DNA of 64,000 nt. It comes from Calonectria ilicicola. Lineage: Eukaryota; Ascomycota; Sordariomycetes; Hypocreales; Nectriaceae. The position numbers and the translations under genes were made by a program. Each line of letters opens with the position of its first letter. Positions within the stretch are counted from its first letter, which is position 1. The notes beneath the pieces are model-generated. The model made no database searches, was not told the DNA's origin, and was given only the letters and a program-made list of their open reading frames with translations. Shown one piece after another: positions 35,744 to 47,612 of the stretch. The DNA is taken from positions 1,612,001 to 1,676,000 of the forward strand of contig CP085831.1 of assembly GCA_020809705.1 (NCBI GenBank). Reading direction: 5' to 3'.

Positions 35744-36170
35744 GGTGCAACTTGGTGTGTCAATTGACAGAGGATGTTAGACATAGACGGCAGACCGCCA
35801 TGGTATAATAAACTACGCCTGTTTGAAGAACGACGCCAACACAAGCCACCATCACCCTCGTCAAGACGGCCCTGAGCATCTCACATCTCAGCTAAGCACC
35901 CTTGCATTGCGGTCAAAGTTGCCCCATGACACGATGAAACCTCCTGGAGAATGATTGGGTCACAGTTCCGAAGATCGTCTCGGAGCGTGCCACCCACTCC
36001 CCGCATCTCCACCCTGTGCCGTGTCGCGATGGGGAATGACTGGATGTCCCATGCATGCGATGCAAGCCGCGTGACAATTTGCCTCAGATTCATTCCAGTC
36101 TTTAAGACTGATTAACAACTCTCTGCAGCTTCACTGTGCAGTAAGCCGGTCGACACGAAGAAGAAAAAAA
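35744..36170. promoter_or_regulatory. bidirectional promoter, transporter and ALDH genes
   Basis: 427 bp between the divergent transporter and aldehyde dehydrogenase genes. It holds the third copy of the cluster motif, roughly midway. The minus frame 35881-36093 is a chance frame. Confidence 0.55.
35981..35993 (+). promoter_or_regulatory. Cluster motif CGGAGCGTGCCAC, copy 3
   Basis: An exact 13-bp match, 238 bp upstream of the transporter start (minus strand) and 178 bp upstream of the ALDH start (plus strand). One site could serve both genes. The preceding sequence (AAGATCGTCT) differs from copies 1 and 2, so only the 13-bp core is shared. Confidence 0.6.
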
Positions 36171-37776
36171 TTGAAAAGTCAGCCGCCAAAGCCTCAAGCA
36201 TCACAACCGCGCGCTATGGCAGCTACCGACAGTCTCCCGTTCAAGCTGAGCGACACCAGCCTAGCGCAATTCGATTGCCAGGTCAATGGAGAGTCAATTC
36301 TCGCAAAATCGGGTAAGCGGTTCGAAGTTGTAGATCCCGGTTCCGGCAAGGTTTGGACAAGCTGCCCCGACTGCGACGGTGCCGACGTGGATGGCGCCGT
36401 GCAATCGTGCTACAATGCGTTCAAGACTTACTCCACTTGGACGCCGCGACAGCGAGCACAGTGCCTGCTGAAATGGCATCAGCTCATCATTGAGCACCGT
36501 GAAGATCTGGCCAAGATCCTCGTCTTCGAGACAGGCAAGCCTCTAGCAGAGGCATACGGAGAGATCGACTATGCCACCACCTTTACGTGGTGGTTCGTTG
36601 GCGAAGCCGAGCGCGTGCAGGGGACAACAATCACTTCCGCCATCCCGGGCCGCCGCGCCTTCACCATCAAGCAGCCGATTGGTGTGGTCGCGGCCCTAGT
36701 GCCCTGGAATTTCCCCGTCGCTCTCACACTGCGCAAGGCCAGCGCAGCTCTAGCTGCCGGCTGTACCATGGTTGTTAAGCCGTCCCCTGAGACACCGGCA
36801 ACAGCCCTGTCGCTCGCCCGCTTGGCGACGCTTGCAGGCTTCCCGCCGGGCGCATTGAATGTCTTGACCACAAGCCTTGAGAACACACCAGCCGTGGCAG
36901 AAGCACTCTGCTTGCATCCACAGGTCAACAAAGTGACTTTTACAGGCAGCACGCGCGTGGGGAAAATCATTTCAGGCTTGTGCTCGAGAAATCTGAAAAA
37001 GACTACTCTCGAACTTGGTGGTAACTGCCCGTTCATTGTCTTTGATGATGCCAATCTCGACCAAGCCATAGGACAACTGATGAACCTAAAATGGAGACAT
37101 GCAGGCCAGGCTTGCGTTTCGTCAAACAGAGTCTATGTCCAACGGGGTATCTATGAAAAGTTTGTGCAGGCTCTCATTGAGAAGACAGCGCAGCTAAAAG
37201 TTGGACATGGTATGGAAGAGGGTACAACTCTAGGCCCCGTTACTACACCTCGGGGTTTGGATAAAGCAGAAAGCCTGTTTAAAGACGCAGTCTCCAAGGG
37301 TGCAAAAACAGTACTCGGAACCGGCGAGAGGCTACACCCATCTGACACTACTGGCTCTGGGTATTTCATGGCCCCTACAATTCTCTCCAATGTCACGGAC
37401 GATATGCTTCTCAGCCAAGATGAAATATTTGCACCTGTACTAGGAGTATCAGTTTTTGAGACCGAGCAGGAAGTAATCGAGAGGGCCAACAATACCAGCA
37501 TGGGGCTAACGAGCTATGTATTCACGAAGAACGTGGATCGCCTATGGAGAATGTTTGAGAAGTTGGAGGCCGGCATGGTTGGACTGGTAAGTTCTTGACA
37601 AATGTTGAGGAGTGTTTTGCTAACTTTCTAACCAGAATACCGGAAACAATTCGTCTGCTGAAGCTCCATTTGGTGGAATCAAGGAGAGTGGAAGTGGTAA
37701 GGAAAGTGGAAAGGACGTCGCCATTGACGAATTCATGATTACAAAGTCTGGGACATTGACCCTAGAGGATCAATAA
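36171..37776 (+). CDS. Aldehyde dehydrogenase (succinate-semialdehyde dehydrogenase-like)
   Basis: Exons 36171-37586 and 37636-37776 (49-nt intron, GTAAGT donor, ACCAG acceptor) give 518 residues. All ALDH landmarks are present: VPWNFP (Asn180), KPSPETP with the NAD-binding Lys203, FTGSTRVG, the general base Glu281 in TLELGG, and catalytic Cys315 in GQACVSSNR. The C-terminus has the family's NNSSAEAPFGGIKESGSGKE segment, created by the splice. It most resembles succinate-semialdehyde and related semialdehyde dehydrogenases (GabD type). In this cluster it may oxidise an aldehyde from sugar or sugar-acid breakdown. A second ATG at residue 16 may be the true start, because the first 15 residues are low-complexity. 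Confidence 0.9.
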
Positions 37777-38069
37777 TAGGGAAGGCGCTTTTATTTATAG
37801 ATCAAACCTCAGAGTTTACCTTGTTTTTAGTGGCATCCCACACTCGAAACATGAGGGCACTTGAACCGAAATGTAAAAATGATTGATGGGCCGTTTAGTG
37901 CGTTCGTAGTAGCATGGACATTTAGAACTTCAAAAGCAACGACTAAACACCAAGTGCGGAGCAAGCCCGTTCAAGGCAATGATATCAATAGAATAGTGTC
38001 TTGAAGCTTCGGGCGATATTATTACTTATTATGTTTTTTGTCTATACATTTTTAGCCGCAACAAAAGTT
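37777..38069. other. short convergent intergenic region
   Basis: About 290 bp between the 3' ends of the ALDH gene and the minus-strand membrane-protein gene. AT-rich, with no features seen. Confidence 0.4.
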
Positions 38070-38998
38070 TTACTCATTCAAAATCGCAGCGTCCACCTCC
38101 CATTGAATACGCGGCGCAGTAAGATTGACCTTTGTTATTGGCCCTTCCTTCAAATAGCAGTCGCCTATAGAATTCGATGAAGCCACCATGCTCTTATCAG
38201 TCCACTCTGGAAGATATGCAACACCTGCACAGCTTGGTTTCATGTTCCATGAATTCCAAATGACACATGTTTCCATGCAGTTGTTGAAACTTCCAGAATA
38301 TGATCCAATAAAACTATCAAAGATAAGATCCATATTGCAATAAACAGTAAATAGTTGATCTTTGGCAGCTTAGCGGGCAGATATGTTAGCATTATTTCAG
38401 AGCACGGATGTAGAAACAACTGTGCGGCTTACCTTTGGCAAGGTATTTGGAAGTTTTGTCGCTTCCCTTGTAGCCCCAACAACCATTCGTAACATTCATG
38501 AGACTCGGCACATATTCTGCATCTTTGAGTTTGGAGTTTGTATCTGCGAGTTTGGAATTTGATTCCTCAAGTTGAGAGTTTGAATTGCTATACTTGTTGG
38601 CAATTACGCCCACGCCAGCCGCCAGACCGATAGTGCTCATTGCGAAAAATGCGATGATGATGGACAAGATAAGGACTGGCAAACTAAGGCCGCAAATTCT
38701 TCTTTCCTTTGGAGAGACAAGCGTTGTTCCCATGGAAACTGGTTGAGGAGAATAGGCATAGGCACCGGGTTTGTTCGAAAAAAATGAAAATGGTGTAGAT
38801 GGGTGAGATGACTCTGTTCCTGCGTACTGAGGACCTCCGCTCGTTTCATCTAATTGGGGCAGGTTGCTGCTGGCTACTTCGGGTCCATCGTCATACTGAA
38901 GGATAAATGCATGTTAGCAAACTCCAGAAAAGTGTGGGGTTTCTCACTTGGCTCGCCATATCTTCACCGATTCTGTTGGATGATGAGTGTTGATCCAT
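38070..38998 (-). CDS. Single-pass membrane protein with coiled coil and PAN/apple-like ectodomain
   Basis: Three exons (38998-38948, 38895-38433 and 38359-38070) give 267 residues. Introns are 52 and 73 nt with GTGAGA and GTAAGC donors. The order is a short polar N-terminus with Pro/Tyr/Ser stretches, one membrane helix (LSLPVLILSIIIAFFAMSTIGLAAGVGV), a short coiled coil with the repeated phrase NSQLEESNSKLADTNSKLKD, and a Cys-containing extracellular domain. That domain has spaced cysteines and the phrases FNNCMETCVIWNSWN, SCAGVAYLPEW and GDCYLKEGP, which resemble PAN/apple domains used for protein or sugar binding. The layout is common in fungal proteins of unknown role near the cell wall. 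The start was chosen because exon 1 gives an in-frame Met and perfect splice signals. Confidence 0.8.
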
Positions 38999-40718
38999 TG
39001 CCAAATGCGTTTGCAGCCGCCGCAATCACGAATGCCCGGGTTGGTGAGACGTTTTAAAGCAGCGACAAAAAGCCAAGCTAGATTATTACTGTCGATCGTT
39101 TTGTCCCCACTTGGTCTCGCGTTTTAAACACGGGGATGGCTCAAATAACTCTTGGTAAAAGGAATCTTTGCAGTCTTGTATCAAGGCTGCTCAACGGTCA
39201 AGGACTATTAATAACCATGTCTGCCAAGACTTTACCCACATGGGATGTTGACCATTGGTGCAGTTGGGCTCACTGCCACGTCGAAGATAGCTTTGGGGCC
39301 AATAGATAGCAAATTTTATGATGGAGACAAGTTGTGGTTTAATCCACTGGCCCACTGAGCCTGTAGAGACGCCATCCACTGGACTGACACGCGAAGAAGC
39401 TGGTGGGGCATGAATCCCTAGCCAGGCACAATAAAGGGCTGAGCGCCAGTTATACGAGGAAGATTTCATTTCAAATCCATCCTCACAATCATCCTAGTTT
39501 GGCTTGCCAAAGACCAAAGACTGTGGCGAATGTCACTCCGTCTCATCAATCAGCCTAGAAGGAGGAGCTGCTGGATGGGTTTTGGGACTTTAGCTCTCTC
39601 CACTCGTAAAGGGCGGCACATGAATCCAAATTAGGACTAACGCCAACTTCAGCCGCACTGAAAATCCAGTGCTAATCCAGCTTTGACATTGGAATTAGCC
39701 CTCCCGCCGCACTGGCCTCCAGGCTTAATCCTTGCGATCATCTCTCAACATTAGGGGGCGGTGCGAGCCTAGAGGTTTCATCTTTTTTCCTACCTGAACG
39801 CAACGAGCTTGATAAGCCGCCACAATGCGGCCATTTCCATTGCATATTGTGTGTATGGTCCTCCCCTTTTATCATCCTGCAGGCTACCGTCCCTCTTGTT
39901 CATTTTCTTGCCTTTTTGGCCTCCGAGCTTCCCCTTCGTCCTCATTACCTGTTCCGACCAAAGAGCTCGGCTTCAAAAACAACAATTTATTTGTATAAAG
40001 GGTCTTTAAATCAAGAATGCACATTGGGTTATTGTCGCTAAATCTTTAAATGGCCCTTCGCAATGTTCTATCTGCTCTCTGATCATTAATCCTCGTTGCA
40101 GTCTAGCTTGGCTGGGGATGCCCACCCCTGGAGGGGTAAGAAAATGACATACATCTAGTTGACAATACTTCAGAGTAAAATTAATATTCAAATAGTATTT
40201 CATTGCATCAGTGCAAACATTTTCGACCACGCACTACATCAAAGTGATATCCCCCTTGCACCCGATTGAATTAATAGATCACAGTGAAACGTACTACAAA
40301 TAGAGAGAGAATTACCAAGGATAATGAGACAGGAGCGAGACTAAACTAAGCTATTTTTCCAGTATGATGTGACCTTCCTCAAGGAAATCCCTAGTGTACC
40401 TATTCCGTAATCCCGAACAAGAATAAAGCCAGTCGGAAACTGGTCACGTGTTGCTTCGGACTCCAAAGCGACATGACATCATTGGGGTAACTGGACTTGC
40501 AACGTCCGCTACATTCTATCATCGGACTTTCGGAGACTTCCGTCCTGGCCTGACGGAATACTCATGGAATTTCACGTAGCTCTTCCACAATAATTCCGTG
40601 ATAACTTACCCCGCAGTCTTGTGCTTAAAACGTCATGCCGCTCGGCAATTTATACGATGCCTAAGAGTAGATCCTTATTAATCAATCAATTGTATACAGG
40701 GCGAGATAACTTTGAGCT
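38999..40718. other. intergenic / no gene seen
   Basis: About 1.7 kb with several short frames (39191-39469 minus, 39809-40041 plus, 40006-40230 minus), none with a domain or splice partner. No repeat or tRNA fold was noticed. Confidence 0.4.
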
Positions 40719-42414
40719 ATGAGTTCATTTAGCTCTAAGACAATCGACATCCTTCACTCCGTCTTTGATGAATGGAAGTGGGGGAATTTCCTTCTCTTCT
40801 TAATCGCGATCTTGCTTCTTCATTGTCTAAGAAATAAGTATGTTACTCAGCTGCGACGTATCCCCGGACCCTTTATCGCGGGTTGCACAAGATTATGGAA
40901 GTTGAATTGTGTAAGACATGGACAAATGGAAAAAGTGCAAATGGAGCTTCACAAGCGTTATGGACCAGTTGTGCGAATTGCACCAAATGAGGTACTGATA
41001 GCAGATCCAACTGCCATTAAAACAATTTATGGTCACACCTCGAACTTCAGCAAGACGAAATTTTATATCCCATTCGGTACTGAAGATAACGATGATCTTT
41101 TTACTGACCCAAATGTTGTTCGACATGCTCACAATCGTCGAGAGATTGCTGCTGCGTACAGTATGACCGCCCTCGTCGAACTGGAACAAGCTGTGGATAA
41201 GTGTACAACGACAATGTGTGAAAAGTTACAACAAATGTCAGTGAAGGAGGGGAAACAGTTAGATTTAGCAAGATGGCTACAGTTCTACGCTTTCGATGTA
41301 TGTCAGGCTAAGTCAGTTCATGTTGGTTACCTGGCCAGTTTCTGATACTTGATACAGGTCATCGGCCATATTACCTTCTCACGTCCCTTTGGCTTCATGA
41401 AGGAAGGAAAGGATGTTAAAGATTGTATTGCGAAACTTGAACGGTACCTGATTCACGGCGCACTGTTTACCGTTATGCCCGAATATTGGTCGCTCTACTA
41501 TTTCTTCACGACCCTTTTGTCTCGGCTCGGGATAATCTACCCTCCCGGGCTAAGTATTTTCAATGAATTTGTGGGCAACCAGATCAGTGAACGATTAGAA
41601 CGTGGGGATCAAGGTAGTAATGACTTTGTGTCACGACTGCAAAAAATGGGACGAAACGAAGCAACAATTTGGCGCAGCTGTTTTGCCAATGTTGCTGCAG
41701 GAAGCGATACAACCGCCATCAGCCTCCGAGCAATCTTTTACTTTATTCTCAAGAATCCTCGAACTTACAAGTGCCTACAGGAGGAGATTGACACTTTCAG
41801 CGCCGAGGGAAAGATTAGTGATCCAGTCACCTTCGGTGAGGCGACTAACATGCCTTACCTGCAATCGGTACGTATCTCTCGCAGCGTTTTCCTTCTTCTA
41901 CCTTTAAACATTACTCTATTACTTTTTACACATTACGCTCCTCCAAACTTTCTGTCGCTTACACATTACAACCTCGACGGCCCAGGTTATGAAAGAGGCC
42001 ATGAGACTACATCCAGCTGTTCAATGGAGTCTACCTCGCTACGTACCAGAATCAAATCTCCGAGTAGGACCTTTCAACATCCCATACAGATCCGAGGTTG
42101 GTATGAATCCATATGTGATTCATCGGAATAGGTCAATTTTTGGGGATGATGCGGACCAATTCCGACCAGAAAGGTGGCTGGAGGATAAGGAGAAAGTTCG
42201 AGAGATGGATCGATATATGATACAGTTTGGTTCCGGAGCACGCCTTTGCTTAGGGAAGAACATCTCACTGATGGAAATGTCCAAATTACTGCCACAGCTC
42301 TTGAGAAACTTCAACTTTCAGCTTGTTAATCCCCAGGCAACATGGCGAGTATCCAATTACTGGTTTGCGAAACAGGGAAATATGAATTGTGTCATAATTA
42401 ACAGGAGAGATTGA
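40719..42414 (+). CDS. Cytochrome P450 monooxygenase
   Basis: Three exons (40719-41297, 41358-41867 and 41986-42414) give 505 residues. An N-terminal membrane anchor (FLLFLIAILLLHCL) precedes the LRRIPGPF hinge. The I-helix motif is AAGSDTT, the K-helix ExxR is Glu367-Arg370 (EAMRLHP), PERW follows, and the heme loop FGSGARLCLG has Cys451. The sequence resembles fungal P450s of the pisatin-demethylase/CYP65-like type, which hydroxylate or demethylate secondary metabolites or host toxins. No polyketide or peptide synthase is in view, so a metabolite cluster is not supported. The second intron is 118 nt, longer than others here, but its GTACGT donor and CCCAG acceptor keep the frame into VMKEAMRLHP. 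Confidence 0.9.
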
Positions 42415-42750
42415 TACTAGTGGATCTACTAGATTCATTTTTTCTAATATAGTTTGTGGTTGAGAACGAGTGGTCAATCCTGGCTTGATAGACCATCCCT
42501 TTCAGATCTTCACGTTGAGATACGGCATAGACTCAACTGGAGACTCTCGTCGAGTACAAAGACGCATTGGTGTGTGGTTTGTCGTGCAGACTTGCCTAAC
42601 CGAAGGCGGGACAAGATAAAGACGAGGGGACGAATGATAATTAAAATTGACATGAACTAGCTGGCCAAAAGAAACACCTTCAGGGATAACAAAACTAGAC
42701 AGTGCTCATCGTCCTACACCAGGAGCGCTCTACTCCTCCACAGTGACACG
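42415..42750. other. convergent intergenic region
   Basis: About 335 bp between the 3' ends of the P450 and Hsp70-like genes. The frame at 42454-42660 has no features. Confidence 0.35.
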
Positions 42751-44952
42751 TTAGAATTTAACATCAACATTGGCATCGCCGAGACGTGTGCCATTGACCT
42801 CGACGTCGAATTTGAGAGTTTTGCCATTGGGAAACATTCTGAGGTTGTAGTTTAGATTCTTCATCTTCTTCTTTTCGGGTGTGAAGTGATTTTTGAGTCT
42901 TGATACTGGCATGCAGTTCTCAAGTGTACAGTCAAAGCTGCACAGCTGCTCGACATTTGATTCAAGCCGCGATGGGGGCGAAGGGTCATCGCACTGATAA
43001 ATTATGTTGGAGAAGCGACCGTCCCAGTTTAGTTCAAACTTTCTACAGAAGGAATGGCTGATTCTGTTTGCATTCGAGACACCTTCACCCTAGTAGAAAT
43101 TAGTGAAAGTTCCAGAAGCCGCAATACGTGGGGATCACGAACCCTCCTAAGGTACCATCGCATCTGGTTCCGCGCCTTCAACATGCCATCGCGATCATCA
43201 AGGTACTTATCTTTCTGCAGATGCTTGTTTTCATCAAAATAGTCATCAAATAAGACCCCATAGCTTGCCCGACAGATTGTAGATGTGACCGCAATGGGGT
43301 TTTGGGATTGGCCCTCGCCGCTTTCATTAGTACCATCTGCGAAGGCTTTGCACACGGCGCCCTGGCAGATTGCCGTTCTCCTGTAGGATAAATGTCAGAA
43401 CTGTGTTTTTTAGATAGAGAGAAAAAAGTCCGTACGGTTTCATTCCGTTCGGCTGAAGGACTTCGATGTCCTGCCTGGAGTAGATGTCTTGTAGGTGGTT
43501 ATGGAGGTAAGGGCTTCCACCAAGTCCTCCGACGAGTATAATTCCCTGAGTATAGTCAGACTTCTGAATGCGTTTAATTAAGGAAATGGTCTTACCGTGA
43601 CTTCAAGATCTCGCCCCTGTGCCGCTTCGATTTGGGCGTCGATGAGGTCGACAATGTTAGTAAAGACCTTGGTGAACATCGCTTGAATGTGGGCCCTGTA
43701 AGATTGTTAGGTGAGTAATAATTTCATAGGGGGTAAGGCATACTCCTTGAAATGAATTTGGCCGCGTTTGATGACCGGCTCCCTACCAGTGTCGTTAAGG
43801 GGCTGTCTTGGCTTATTGGAGAACATCTCGGTTGGTAGTCGGACAGTGTACTCTTTCTCCGGGTTTCCGGTATTGAACTGCGGTTTGATAGAGTACTCCC
43901 AGACATCTTTCATTATTTCGTTCTTTCCTCCTCGGCTCAGAGGTTTCCAACTCCGGCCGAGGCGCTCTCTACAACTCCGCTCAAATGCCTCATCAACGAA
44001 AACCCCCCCACAGAGGTCACCTTGAAAAATGCATTAGCTGGTGGACTTAGGACTTGGCATGATTACCAGGGGTCAAATACCTTGTCCTTCAACTGCCTCA
44101 CGCATGCGGACTGGATTAATCGACTCAATTTCGTAACTTATCAAATCCTGTTTCAACCCCACGTCAGCATAATTCGGCAGGCAACAGGTGGAAAGAAGAG
44201 TACTTACAACCGTGCCGCCGCCAGCATCGCAGACAACATACACGCTGCCTGCCTTGATAGAATCGTAACGTTCCAGGATTGTTGACAGAGCTGCAGCTTC
44301 GGGTTCAGTCACGACGCTAAATTGAGTCCGTCCAGCCATTCGACGTTTCAAGAGTCCTGCTTGGCGGACAGCCTCCTCAGTGTCTCGTTGAGCATAGCCT
44401 TTCCAGATGGCTGGAACGGTCACAACAATGTGTAAGGTCAAAGCATTGAACTCGGACCTTCCTATTTCTTGCTTGATCTTCTCCTCGGCGTGGTTCCAGA
44501 GCAGCCTGAGGTAGTCAGCCACGATTTCAACCGGGGTTTTCCCAGCGTTTCGTGCGAGATCGCGAGAGCGTTGAAGGAAAGGAGATGCGCGCATCTCTGC
44601 ACTAAGATCCTCGGGCTTCAGTAGGAGTAGTTTGAACCATTGCAGTCGTGGCATATCTCCGGGAATATCGTATCCCCACATAGCCTCACCGTCATCGTTG
44701 TAGTAGATCTCGGTGGGAACCTTGCCTTCTTCACGGCCGAGGCCGGGCCATCTGGAGATATATTTTATATTGTGTCTCTCAAAGTCGGCTGCAGTAGCCC
44801 AAGCAACACCGCTGTTGCTAATTTACATCCTAATTTAGTAAAAAGAGATGATATGGATGCTTCTAGGACACTCACGTGGTTCCAAAGTCAATGCCGACCA
44901 CCAAAACGTCCTTTTTGTTGGTCTTGAAGGGGGTGGCGCCTTTTCGAGTCAT
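42751..44952 (-). CDS. Hsp70-like ATPase (HSPA12-type)
   Basis: Eight exons separated by seven introns of 48-60 nt (44818-44875, 44148-44207, 44021-44080, 43696-43743, 43546-43595, 43381-43435 and 43090-43142) give 605 residues. The actin-like ATPase fold shows the phosphate-1 motif VGIDFGTTNSGVAWA (about 19-33), the phosphate-2 motif CDAGGGTV (about 222-229, spliced across to DLISYEI) and the adenosine motif LVGGLGGSPYL (about 381-391). This order, and the EPEAAAL stretch between them, identify the divergent Hsp70 group related to animal HSPA12. In fungi these are numerous and mostly unstudied; many lie with immunity-like genes. There is no classical substrate-binding domain or EEVD tail. 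It is the most intron-rich gene in the window. Confidence 0.88.
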
Positions 44953-46075
44953 GGCTGCGTAGATATCTGTATGGAGAGATTGGTGAGGTTAATTTTATAT
45001 GGGAAGTGATAGTCGATGTTGAATGTTGATGAGAACAATGAAGGGAGAAACGCTGGGTTATAAGTTGCTTAACTGGCTATGTTTATCACGGTCAGGTTGA
45101 CCTTGCTTTAAGGCCTAGGCTCAGTAGTCACAGCATTGTAGTAGTATAGCCACTAGGGTGTAGATGTAGCAAGCGAGAAAAGCGACCAGAGATGATTTGA
45201 AGTGCGCGACGAGGCTACCAATCAGCGTTAGAGATACCAAAAGGGCCACTAAAATAACCGCTCAACACAAAGCTCTAGATTATGGTACTGATCCTCCCCG
45301 AGTATTTTCCGCGTTTAGGGGACCATTACCGCAGAATTACTTGGTAAAGCTTACTGTATGACACTTTAGTTATTGGAAGTGGTCGAATAATCGCTGTGGC
45401 TTAAGGCTAAGGGTAGAGATAACCGCTGTGGCGTAAAGCTGAATGCACTTTCGGATTGCTGACCGCCAAGGAGCCCAATGATAGGATGAAGTTGGGGAAT
45501 TTGAAATTTGAGTCTGCAGGAAACCAGAAAAATACAATCAGGCTGCGAACTTGGTCCCAAAATAGGCCAAAGTTCAGAACGACGGAGTCATGCCCTCACA
45601 GAAGCGACTTGGCTTGCATACAGTAGCCTGGAATTGGCTCAGAGAGGGCGCTTAACGTCTCGGTAAGCGCCGAATAATTGCATTTCATTCTGTACAAGGA
45701 CGAAATATGGCAAATGACGCGGCCACGATCTACATTCAATTGTGATAAGTGGATTCTTCTCGACGGGATGCACAGGCATGGGATGACAAATCTGGTGGCT
45801 CAGACGCAACATAAAATCCAGAACATGCGTGTTTAGTAGCTAACACCGCTTTGTTCTAAATTTATCTTCTCTTCTCTTCGTTGCTTGAATACGCTACTCA
45901 GCCGAAATACAACCAACCATCCATGAACCTGGCCCCCGGTCTAAACATCTACTCCGCACGGAGTACAAATACATAAGAACTCTGAGACCCCTATTCTATG
46001 TGGCCATACGAAGCATCTCATTGTCTTGGATTGCCGACATTGTCTACCACGCACTTCTTAAACCTTGAATGAATC
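44953..46075. other. intergenic with a small palindrome
   Basis: About 1.1 kb upstream of two divergent genes. A palindrome with 7-bp arms, TACTCCG-CA-CGGAGTA, is at 45950-45965; similar CTCCG/CGGAG palindromes are frequent in some fungal genomes. The frame at 45366-45560 has no features. Confidence 0.4.
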
Positions 46076-47368
46076 ATGTCACCCATCCCATCTGTCCCAC
46101 AATCTCCCATCCAGTCTCCAACGGATACTGGGGGAGTTGTTCTCAATGGAGAGAAGGGTTTCACTGACGCTGGCATTGCGGTCGAAGACAAAACTCATGA
46201 AAAGCCGCGGACTCACCAGTCCGCTCTATTGGAGGCCGAAAGCTTCCCCGAAGACGAAGAGAATGACTCGAAAGTACCTCAGTCGGCCAAAGAACTTGCG
46301 CCCTTCGAGAGACCAATTCAAAACATAACAGATAATTCTCTTGCAGCCCAAACAACACCCCAGGAAACACCCAAACCCAGCTACAGAGACCTTCAGCGTG
46401 ACAACAAAGAACTTGAGAATGATCTCGTTGAGTTACGTAAGGAGTGGAAAGAATTGGGCCAAGTGTTAAGCAATCTTCGAGCCAAACATCAACCAGTCGG
46501 TCAGTTGGGGGGTGTGGATCTCATCTCATCCGCAGAGAAACTGAGGTACAACATCTCTAATATCTCCCAACAATGGCCCAGGGGTCAGCCCTCGAAGAGC
46601 ATGCCGTTACAGTACCGGTACTATCTGCAATCCACAACACCAGAGAGTTCTAGATACCGCAGCTTGCTCGATGACCCTGACCGATTCCCGCAGGTTATTG
46701 AAGCTTTCATTTGGAGAGTGCTCACTGGTCAGGTATTTGGGGGGTTTCACTGGGCGGGTGAAGAGATTGCTCCGAGCATTAGAAACCTTGAGAAATGGCT
46801 AGCAGCAAGTGAGTTTATGATTTGTCAAAGGGTCCCAGAGTAGCGATCGTGATACTAATCCAGAGAAGCCGCAAACGAACTAGATTCTCCTAGGCGTTCT
46901 GACCTTCAGATGTGGACATCCAAGACGACTGAGTTGCTCTTGGAAGCCCTCACTGCTCGAGGTCATGTTGGGAAACAGAAAGCTTCAAATCATCTTCAGG
47001 CCTTCAGGAGGGGTATTATCGACGCAATCACCGAAGCCCTTGGGCTTCCGCTAGACTCGAAAGAATGTATAGTGCGGCAACTAGATGACATCATAGACGG
47101 CGCTCTAGATCTTGATAGAGCGTTTAGTCAACAAGTCGCAAAGTGGGGGTGGAAGTACTCATCCGCGAGTGATTGCGATCGAGATATGGTTTTTGATGAA
47201 GAGTCCATGAGCCTTAACCAGGGAGAATTCTTGTCCAAGAATAAATCCCAGACAGTGGTGAAGCTCGTTATTTCGCCAGCATTGGTAAAGTGTGGTGACT
47301 CTAAGGGCGAGAACTACGATGTAGAAACTCTTGGGATCAAGATGGTTGTGTCCTGCAACGAGACTTAG
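46076..47368 (+). CDS. Conserved-looking coiled-coil protein of unknown function
   Basis: Exons 46076-46808 and 46866-47368 (57-nt intron, GTGAGT donor, CAGAG acceptor) give 411 residues. The first 100 residues are Pro/Ser/Thr/Glu-rich and likely disordered. A coiled coil follows (RDLQRDNKELENDLVELRKE). After it comes a globular part with aromatic residues (FIWRVLTGQVFGGFHWAGEE) and a helical C-terminal half including DIIDGALDLDRAFSQQVAKW. No enzyme motif is visible. The acceptor was placed at 46865 because the earlier AG would give a stop after eight codons. I do not recognise the family. Confidence 0.7.
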
Positions 47369-47612
47369 AACAAGATGGTTGAAATAACCTAGGCTGCGGT
47401 GTTTTTTTTCTCGAAGCATCATTGGAGAAGTTGATTCTAGCAATTGAGTATATTTCAAATGAATTAAGAAAATTAAATATTTCTACGTCTAGCCCAAAAA
47501 AAGACACCCAGGATATTCATCAGCATGGCAAGAATCTGATGATTATACAGCAGATCCCCTAAATCATCCAATTAACCCCATCATACCCCATCTGATTTTA
47601 ATTCAATTGCAC

